Positions 36,076 to 40,672 of a stretch of 40,672 nt of DNA are shown piece after piece. The stretch spans positions 639,385 to 680,056 of the forward strand of contig NZ_HF570956.1 in the NCBI RefSeq assembly GCF_000367525.1. The letters run 5' to 3'. This DNA is from Phycicoccus elongatus Lp2. Lineage in GTDB: Bacteria; Actinomycetota; Actinomycetes; Actinomycetales; Dermatophilaceae. Every line of letters begins with the position of its first letter. Within the stretch, counting starts at the first letter, position 1. The notes beneath the pieces are model-generated. The model was not told the DNA's origin. It saw nothing but the letters and a program-made list of their open reading frames with translations, and searched no databases. Position numbers and translations under genes: made by a program.

Positions 36076-36459
36076 GTGGGGGCCCGTGGCACGCTTGTGC
36101 GCGTGAGTGACCTCGACCGCGTCAGCGCGTGGCTGACCCTTCCCGATCTCGTCGAGCGCTACGGCGAACGCCTGTCGACGGTGCGCCGGTGGCTCGACGA
36201 TCGTGAGCTCATCGGCATACGCCGCGGTGAGCACAAGGCGCTGGCCGTGCCGGCCGAGTTCCTCGACGAGACTGGGCCCCTCCCTGCCTTGAGGGGCACC
36301 TTCACGGTTCTCGCCGACGGGGGGATGAGCGATGAGGAGATCATCGCGTGGCTCTTCGCGGCTGACCCGACGTTGCCCGTCGACGGCGCCCCGATCGACG
36401 CGATCCGGGCCGGCCACAAGACCGAGGTGCGTCGTCGCGCCATGGAGGCCGCCTTCTGA
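36076..36459 (+). CDS. PknL-associated DNA-binding protein (Rv2175c type)
   Basis: A 127-residue protein with an N-terminal winged/MerR-like helix-turn-helix ('WLTLPDLVERYGERLSTVRRWLDD', 'LIGIRRGEHKALAVPAEF') and the C-terminal 'GTFTVLADGGMSDEEIIAWLF' domain ending 'RRRAMEAAF'. Rv2175c, the M. tuberculosis homologue, is a DNA-binding protein phosphorylated by PknL. GTG 36076 follows GGGGAGG by 6 bases; GTG 36103 is an alternative. The motif copy at 36213 uses the very rare Ile codon ATA. Confidence 0.88.
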   Translation: MGARGTLVRVSDLDRVSAWLTLPDLVERYGERLSTVRRWLDDRELIGIRRGEHKALAVPAEFLDETGPLPALRGTFTVLADGGMSDEEIIAWLFAADPTLPVDGAPIDAIRAGHKTEVRRRAMEAAF

Positions 36460-36473
36460 GGGCCGACTCCATA

Positions 36474-36523
36474 CAGATCTCGCACCGGACGCCAGCCACA
36501 GGTGTGGTCGGGTGCGAGGTCTG
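36474..36523. terminator. Bidirectional terminator between the PknL-partner gene and the polyprenyl synthase gene
   Basis: CAGATCTCGCACCGGAC (36474-36490) pairs with GTCGGGTGCGAGGTCTG (36507-36523) at 15 of 17 positions; the loop is about 16 bases. It separates two convergent genes. Confidence 0.75.
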
Positions 36524-36552
36524 GTCCGGGCGGGTGTGGTCGAGTGCGCGCG

Positions 36553-37638
36553 TCAGGCCGTGCGGGCGGTCGAGATCTCGACAAGGTCGGCGAGCACCGC
36601 CCGGGCGTCGGCGGCGACACCCGCGGCCCGACCCAGGGCGGCCAAGGACTGCTCGGCCAACCGGCTGATCTCGGCCTCGACGGCGGTGACGGCACCGGAC
36701 TCGGTGATGATCGCCCGCAGGTCCTCGACGTGTTCCTGGGCCAGGTCGGCGCGGCCGAGCAACTCCTCGACCCGCCCACGGCCGGCCGCGGAGGCACCGG
36801 TGAGGGTGTGCGCCACGAGCACGGTGCGCTTGCCCTCCCTCAGGTCGTCCCCGGCCGGTTTGCCGGTCGTCTCCGGGTCCCCGAAGACCCCGAGGATGTC
36901 GTCGCGCAGCTGGAAGGCGTGCCCGAGGTCGAGTCCATAGGACGACAACTCGGTCAGGTCGGTCTCGCCCAGACCACCGGTCGTCGCGCCGATCAGCAGC
37001 GGGTGCTCGATCGTGTACTTCGCGCTCTTGTACCGGATCACCCGGGACGCCCGGGCGACGCGCTCGCTGTCGTCGAGCCCCGCCCACGGTCGCACCGACT
37101 CGACGACGTCGAGGAACTGCCCGGCCATCAACTGGGTCCGCATCCGGTCGAAGAGCCCTCGTGCCCGCGTCAGGTCCTCGGTGGCCAGTCCGCTGGTGGC
37201 GTACAGCTCCTCGGTCCAGTTCAGGCAGAGGTTGCCGGCGAGAATCGCCCCGGCCATCCCGAAGCGGTCGGCATCCCCGGCCCAGCCCCGCCCGGTGTGG
37301 TGGCTGGCGAGCGCGCGGTGCGCGGCCGGCATACCCCTGCGGGTGTCGCTGTCGTCCATGACGTCGTCGTGGATCAACGCCGCGCCCTGGAAGAACTCCA
37401 TCGACGTCGCCAGACGGACGGCTGCATCGCTGTCGGGGCGACCGGCCGCCCGGTGCCCCCAATAGAGGAAGGCGGCGCGAAGGCGCTTTCCACCGGTGAG
37501 CAGCAGGCCGATCGCGTCGACGAGGTCGTCGACGTCGGGCCCGATCTCGGCGAGGACCTCGCGCTGGTGAACCAACTCGCCATCGATGCACGCCTGGACG
37601 CGCTGGCGCAGGTCGGCCTGGTCGAGCGGGCTGGGCAC
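36553..37638 (-). CDS. idsA: Polyprenyl synthetase (geranylgeranyl/farnesyl diphosphate synthase type)
   Basis: A 361-residue trans-prenyltransferase. The first Asp-rich motif is 'LIHDDVMDDSDTRRG', the second 'LRDDILGVFGDPETTGKP', and 'GGKRLRAAF' binds the allylic or IPP diphosphate. It makes isoprenoid diphosphates for quinones, carotenoids or the decaprenyl carriers of wall synthesis. GTG 37638 was chosen because GGAGGAC lies 5 bases upstream; the frame extends 34 codons further without similarity. It is divergent from metF. Confidence 0.92.
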   Translation of the reverse strand: MPSPLDQADLRQRVQACIDGELVHQREVLAEIGPDVDDLVDAIGLLLTGGKRLRAAFLYWGHRAAGRPDSDAAVRLATSMEFFQGAALIHDDVMDDSDTRRGMPAAHRALASHHTGRGWAGDADRFGMAGAILAGNLCLNWTEELYATSGLATEDLTRARGLFDRMRTQLMAGQFLDVVESVRPWAGLDDSERVARASRVIRYKSAKYTIEHPLLIGATTGGLGETDLTELSSYGLDLGHAFQLRDDILGVFGDPETTGKPAGDDLREGKRTVLVAHTLTGASAAGRGRVEELLGRADLAQEHVEDLRAIITESGAVTAVEAEISRLAEQSLAALGRAAGVAADARAVLADLVEISTARTA

Positions 37639-37713
37639 GGGGTCCTCCGGGACGGGCGGTCGCGGGTCTGACCGCGACGTGGATGACCGAAAGCCTACGT
37701 CGTCGCTCTCGCC

Positions 37714-37719
37714 TACCCT
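37714..37719 (+). promoter_or_regulatory. -10 element for leaderless metF
   Basis: TACCCT lies 7 bases before the ATG at 37727. Confidence 0.6.
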
Positions 37720-37726
37720 TGGCCGC

Positions 37727-38617
37727 ATGGTCCCGCACATCCCATATCGCCTCCGTGCGGAGCGGCCCTCGATCAGCTTCGAGTTCTTCCCGCCGAAGGA
37801 CGACGGCTCCGAGGCCCAGCTCTGGGAGGCGATCCGGCATCTCGAGCGGATCCGGCCGGACTTCGTGTCGGTGACCTACGGCGCGGGTGGCACGACCCAG
37901 GACCGCACGATCCGCGTCACGGAGCGGATCGCCCGCGAGACCTCACTGGTGCCCTTGGCGCACCTGACGTGTGTGGGCGCGACGGTGCCGCAATTGCGTC
38001 GCGTCGTCGGTGCGTATGCCGCGGCCGGGATTCGCAACATCCTCGCCCTCCGCGGGGACCCGCCCGGCAACGTCGGGGGGGAATGGCTGCCCACCGAGGG
38101 CGGGCTCTCCCACGCCGACGAGCTCGTCGAGTTGATCCGCGGCCTGGGTGACTTCACGATCGGCGTCGCGGCCTTCCCGGACGTCCACCCGAGCAGTCCT
38201 GGCCTCGATCACGACATCGAGGTGCTCGTGCGCAAAGCCGATGCCGGCGCGAGTTTCGCGGTGACCCAGATGGTCTTCGACGCCGACACCTACCTCCGGT
38301 TGCGCGATGCCGTGGCGGCCCGCCCCCACCTGCCGGTGACTCCCGGCCTCATGCCGGTGACCAACCTCCGGCAGATCCAGCGGATGTCGCAGCTCATGGG
38401 GACGCCCCTGCCCGCGGCCGTGGTGTCGCGGCTCGAGGCGGTCGGTGAGGATGCGGCCGCGGTGCGCGCAGTGGGTGTGGAGATCGCCACGGAGTTGGCT
38501 CAGCGGATGCTCGGCGAGGGCGCGCCGGGGCTGCACTTCATCACGATGAACCGGTCGACCGCGACCCTCGAGGTGCACCGCAACCTCGGGTTGGCCTCGG
38601 ACATGTCGCTCGTCTGA
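37727..38617 (+). CDS. metF: Methylenetetrahydrofolate reductase
   Basis: A 296-residue FAD-dependent TIM-barrel enzyme that makes 5-methyl-THF for methionine synthesis. 'SFEFFPPKDD' carries the catalytic Glu, 'VTYGAGG' and 'HLTCVGAT' follow, 'NILALRGDPPG' contacts FAD, and 'FAVTQMVFDADTY' and 'PGLMPVTNLRQ' bind folate. ATG 37727 gives the family length and fits the leaderless -10. Confidence 0.94.
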   Translation: MVPHIPYRLRAERPSISFEFFPPKDDGSEAQLWEAIRHLERIRPDFVSVTYGAGGTTQDRTIRVTERIARETSLVPLAHLTCVGATVPQLRRVVGAYAAAGIRNILALRGDPPGNVGGEWLPTEGGLSHADELVELIRGLGDFTIGVAAFPDVHPSSPGLDHDIEVLVRKADAGASFAVTQMVFDADTYLRLRDAVAARPHLPVTPGLMPVTNLRQIQRMSQLMGTPLPAAVVSRLEAVGEDAAAVRAVGVEIATELAQRMLGEGAPGLHFITMNRSTATLEVHRNLGLASDMSLV

Positions 38618-38627
38618 GCCAGACGCC

Positions 38628-38647
38628 CCAGGCAGGCGCCTGCCGCG
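38628..38647. terminator. Possible terminator between metF and ybaK
   Basis: GGCAGGCGCCTGCC (38631-38644) is a perfect palindrome flanked by C/G pairs, in the 45-base gap between convergent genes. The stem is short. Confidence 0.4.
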
Positions 38648-38662
38648 GAGACTCGCGCCCGG

Positions 38663-39175
38663 TCAGACCACCTCGACCGGTGTGCCGGCTGTCATCGTCA
38701 GTAGGTCGTCGTAGGTCGTCGCGAAGACCGAGTGGGAGTGGCCGGCGGCCGCCCAGACCACGGCAAATCGGGCCAGGCTGACGTCGACGACGGTGCGCAG
38801 TGGGCTGAGGCTGCCGACCGGGGCGACCCCGCCGATGGCGAAGCCCGTCCACGCCCGGACCTCCTCGGGCGTCGCCTGGCGCAGCGGGGCGCACTCGAGG
38901 GTGTCGGCGATCTTGATCGTGTCGACCCGGTGTCCGCCGGAGGAGAGCACGAGCAGTGGGACCGGTGGCGTTCCGTCGCCCGCGTCAGCAGCGAACACGA
39001 GGGAGTTGGCGATCTCGGCCGGGGTGATGCCCAACGCCTCGGCCGCCGCCTTGGCGGTGCGCACCGCATCGGGCAGGTGGCGGATCTGCGGTGTGTGTCC
39101 GAAGGCGGCCAGGACAGCGAGGACCCGGCTGACCGCCGGATGATCGGCCCGGTCCGGCCCCTGCTCGACGCTCAT
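38663..39175 (-). CDS. YbaK/EbsC family aminoacyl-tRNA deacylase
   Basis: A 170-residue protein of the family that hydrolyses mischarged tRNA (Cys-tRNAPro and similar). 'AIGGVAPVGSLSPLRTVVD' is the signature, 'LLVLSSGGHRVD' and 'LECAPLRQATPEEV' precede it, and 'IANSLVF' lies near the N-terminus. The exact amino acid edited is unclear. ATG 39175 gives the family start 'PAVSRVLAVLAAFG'; the frame upstream belongs to the decayed GNAT gene. Confidence 0.88.
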   Translation of the reverse strand: MSVEQGPDRADHPAVSRVLAVLAAFGHTPQIRHLPDAVRTAKAAAEALGITPAEIANSLVFAADAGDGTPPVPLLVLSSGGHRVDTIKIADTLECAPLRQATPEEVRAWTGFAIGGVAPVGSLSPLRTVVDVSLARFAVVWAAAGHSHSVFATTYDDLLTMTAGTPVEVV

Positions 39176-39201
39176 GGCGGAAGCGTAGGGGGCCGGGGTC
39201 T

Positions 39202-39421
39202 TCAGAGGCGACGCTTGAAGCCCTCGTGGGACGCGGCATACCCGAGGCGGCCGTAGAACCGGTGGTGGGCCGGATCCGCGGTGATGGCCTCGAAGGCGCG
39301 CTCGTGGGTGTCGGTGGGCGTGGGGTCGACAGGCTCGCGGAGGCCCCGAGGACGTCGTCGTGCAGCAGGGCCAAGATGGCAGGCAGGTCCCGCGATCGGC
39401 GCGGCTGACGGTGAACTGCGC
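39202..39421 (-). pseudogene. GNAT acetyltransferase remnant with internal deletion and frameshifts
   Basis: The minus strand encodes, in three successive frames, 'FTVSRADR', 'DLPAILALLHDDVLGAS' and 'REPVDPTPTDTHERAFEAI', then 'HHRFYGRLGYAASHEGFKR', ending at 39202. These are the start and end of a GNAT protein. The middle 60-70 residues, with the acetyl-CoA-binding R/Q-x-x-G-x-G/A loop, are missing, and two frameshifts occur near 39385 and 39335. It cannot make an enzyme. It still carries an exact GTATGCCG copy (39234). Confidence 0.8.
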
Positions 39422-39469
39422 GCCCGCAGCTGTGATGTCGTCCGCGGGCCGCACTCTGTCACGCAGGAC

Positions 39470-39500
39470 TTGACGCGTGTGCTCGGGGTGGGGCTACTCT
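39470..39500 (+). promoter_or_regulatory. Promoter of the SOS mutagenesis operon
   Basis: TTGACG (39470-39475) and TACTCT (39495-39500) are separated by 19 bases, longer than the ideal 17. The LexA box lies just downstream, over the expected transcription start. Confidence 0.5.
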
Positions 39501-39509
39501 GGGCATTGT

Positions 39510-39525
39510 TCGAACACGCGTTCGA
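39510..39525. promoter_or_regulatory. LexA (SOS) box of the dnaE2 operon
   Basis: TCGAACACGCGTTCGA is a full match to the actinobacterial LexA consensus TCGAAC-N4-GTTCGA. It sits between the candidate -10 and the first gene at 39580. Confidence 0.9.
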
Positions 39526-39579
39526 CAATGTGCAGGTCGTCTCCACACCATCCATTACGGCTCGAAGGGAGCCCATGTC

Positions 39580-39882
39580 GTGCTGCGCAGATTCGACGAG
39601 CCGATCGAGGTCAGGGTCGAGGACGAGCCGGCCGACGGCCAGGCACCGGGAGCACCGCGGGCCTTCCTCTGGCGCGGTCGGGTCTATGCGGTCCGGGGCA
39701 TCGATGGGCACTGGAGCGAGCGGCGTGCCTGGTGGCGCGGTCCGGGCCCGGGCCTGGGGGATCGGCAGGTCTGGCGGGTCCGGGCCCAGGCCGGCCGCAG
39801 CGCGACCCCGGTCATCGCCGAGCTCGGCACGGACGGGCCGGCCGCGACCGACCCCTGGGTCCTCCTCGGCATCCTCGACTGA
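39580..39882 (+). CDS. DUF6504 family protein
   Basis: A 100-residue protein: 'LRRFDEPIEVRVEDEPADGQ', then 'RAFLWRGRVYAVRGIDGHW' and 'RRAWWRG', a small beta-rich domain typical of actinobacterial proteins encoded beside imuB or dnaE2. Function unknown; the SOS box upstream implies a role in damage tolerance. GTG 39580 follows GAAGGGAG (39564-39571) by 8 bases. An out-of-frame ATG at 39574 is not used. First gene of the operon. Confidence 0.82.
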   Translation: MLRRFDEPIEVRVEDEPADGQAPGAPRAFLWRGRVYAVRGIDGHWSERRAWWRGPGPGLGDRQVWRVRAQAGRSATPVIAELGTDGPAATDPWVLLGILD

Positions 39883-39894
39883 AAGGCGATCGTC

Positions 39895-40308
39895 ATGACC
39901 ACCAGCACCCTGGCTCTCGTCGAGCGCGCCCACGACTCCCTCTTGGTGGGGTATGCCGCGGAGTCCGCCACCGCACGCCACCACGCCGCCCAGATCGCGG
40001 CGCTGCGGGCCGCGGCAGCCGTCGTCGCCGCGCGGGACCGGCGCGACCGATCCTCCTCGCTCGGCCCGGTGAGCCTGTGGGACCTGCTCGGCCGACTCAC
40101 CCCCGAGTTGTCCGAGTGGGCCCGTCACTTCGCCGTCATCACCCGTCGAATGCCGCTCGTGGAGTCCGGCCGGATCCGGGTCAGCGTCCGCGAGGCCGAC
40201 GACCTGCTGCGCGATGCCGAGGCATTCCTCGCCCGTGCCGAGCTCGTCATCGGGTTGCCGACCCGGGTTGATCCCACGCCCCGGCTCGCGCCGGTCCGCT
40301 CGGCCTGA
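39895..40308 (+). CDS. SAV_6107-type HEPN domain protein
   Basis: A 137-residue all-helical protein: 'TLALVERAHDSLLVGYAAES', 'ARHHAAQIAALRAAAAVVAAR', then 'LWDLLGRLTPELSEWARHFAV' and 'READDLLRDAEAFLARAE'. This is the actinobacterial HEPN family found with dnaE2. The RNase motif RxxxxH of toxic HEPN proteins is not obvious. The family suggests a helper in translesion synthesis. A GAAAGG ribosome site precedes ATG 39895, 12 bases after the DUF6504 gene. Confidence 0.82.
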   Translation: MTTSTLALVERAHDSLLVGYAAESATARHHAAQIAALRAAAAVVAARDRRDRSSSLGPVSLWDLLGRLTPELSEWARHFAVITRRMPLVESGRIRVSVREADDLLRDAEAFLARAELVIGLPTRVDPTPRLAPVRSA

Positions 40309-40337
40309 CCGGCCTGACCGGCCTGACCAGCATGACC
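40302..40337. repeat. Short tandem repeat GGCCTGACC
   Basis: Three exact 9-base units (40302-40328) and a degenerate fourth (40329-40337) at the end of the HEPN gene. The stop codon TGA lies in the first unit, so changes in copy number would not alter the protein. Confidence 0.8.
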
Positions 40338-40432
40338 GCCTGCAGCGCAGAACTGAGGTGGCGCAGAACAGAGAACGCGCGACACGGACCTGACCCGTTG
40401 ACCTGGCCCCGCGGCATACCGATTCGAGACCG

Positions 40433-40672
40433 ATGACTGACTTCGCCCACCTTCACGTCGCCTCCGGCTTCTCGCTGCGGCACGGCGCGAGCACCCCGCA
40501 GGCCCTCGTCGAGCGGGCCGCCGCGCACGGCCAGCCAGCGCTCGCGCTCACCGACCGAGACGGGCTCTATGGTGCGGTGCGGTTCGCGACGGCGGCGATC
40601 GCGGCGGGCGTCCTGCCGGTCCTGGGCGTGGATCTCGCCGTCGGTCCCGACCCGGGGCAGGTGCGCCCGGCG
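40433..40672 (+). CDS. dnaE2: Error-prone DNA polymerase DnaE2, N-terminal part (cut by window edge)
   Basis: Eighty residues are visible. 'FAHLHVASGFSLRHGASTP' and 'ALALTDRDGLYGAVRFATAA' are the start of the PHP domain of C-family polymerases. The HLHVASGFSLRHGAS form, together with the SOS box and the HEPN and DUF6504 genes upstream, indicates DnaE2 rather than the replicative DnaE1. DnaE2 performs mutagenic translesion synthesis with ImuA' and ImuB, which are not seen in the window. GTATGCCG lies 13 bases upstream of the start (40412). Confidence 0.88.
   Translation, partial: MTDFAHLHVASGFSLRHGASTPQALVERAAAHGQPALALTDRDGLYGAVRFATAAIAAGVLPVLGVDLAVGPDPGQVRPA

Overview
The window is about 70% G+C, with many GTG starts and Intrasporangiaceae-like (Micrococcales) gene content. 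The gene set and order broadly follow the Mycobacterium tuberculosis interval Rv2172c-Rv2205c as I recall it: glycerate kinase, HesB/ErpA, adenosine kinase, ctaC, the qcr/ctaE cluster, trpD, a DEDD/GIY-YIG nuclease, SRPBCC, ArsA, an acyltransferase, class II DAHP synthase, PknL with its DNA-binding partner, a polyprenyl synthase and MetF. This is therefore core actinobacterial chromosome. I see no rRNA, tRNA, CRISPR array, insertion sequence or prophage.

Layout. 1-3.5 kb: end of glycerate kinase, ErpA, a PadR/membrane-protein pair, adenosine kinase, aat. 3.5-4.9 kb: TusA and a cysteine-desulfurase-like protein that has lost its PLP lysine. 5-8.1 kb: ctaC-ctaD-ctaF. 8.2-12.8 kb: L,D-transpeptidase lipoprotein, small zincin, dcu transporter-aspA operon. 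12.9 kb: a broken DUF167 gene. 13.2-17.6 kb, minus strand: ctaE-qcrC-qcrA-qcrB, which with ctaCDF encodes the bc1-aa3 respiratory supercomplex. 17.7-24.4 kb: receiver-like protein, trpD, Lrp-type RAM protein, SOS-controlled DEDD-GIY-YIG nuclease, small Cys protein, metalloprotease-like lipoprotein, GT-C-like membrane protein. 24.5-28.2 kb: a translationally coupled chain SRPBCC-ArsA-CxxCPxC protein-glucokinase-EEP hydrolase. 28.2-32 kb: membrane protein, acyltransferase, aroG, threonine aldolase. 32-36.5 kb: EamA exporter, four-PASTA kinase PknL, LysM-SLT protein, PknL-partner DNA-binding protein. 36.5-39.4 kb: polyprenyl synthase, metF, YbaK, a GNAT pseudogene. 39.5 kb to the end: a LexA-box-controlled operon (DUF6504, SAV_6107-type HEPN, start of dnaE2).

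The most unusual feature belongs to no single gene. The octamer GTATGCCG occurs 34 times, 17 on each strand, about once per 1.2 kb, where base composition predicts one or two. It is read in several frames, brings in rare codons (TAT, ATA), and forms the base of the stem in three transcription terminators, once as a perfect inverted pair. That combination resembles the DNA uptake sequences of Neisseria and Haemophilus, but the function here is unproven.

Regulatory sequence is unusually readable. Two LexA boxes mark SOS genes, a palindromic operator sits at padR, and at least nine genes start 6-8 bases after a TANNNT -10 element, indicating leaderless mRNAs. Two genes (DUF167 and a GNAT acetyltransferase) are decayed.
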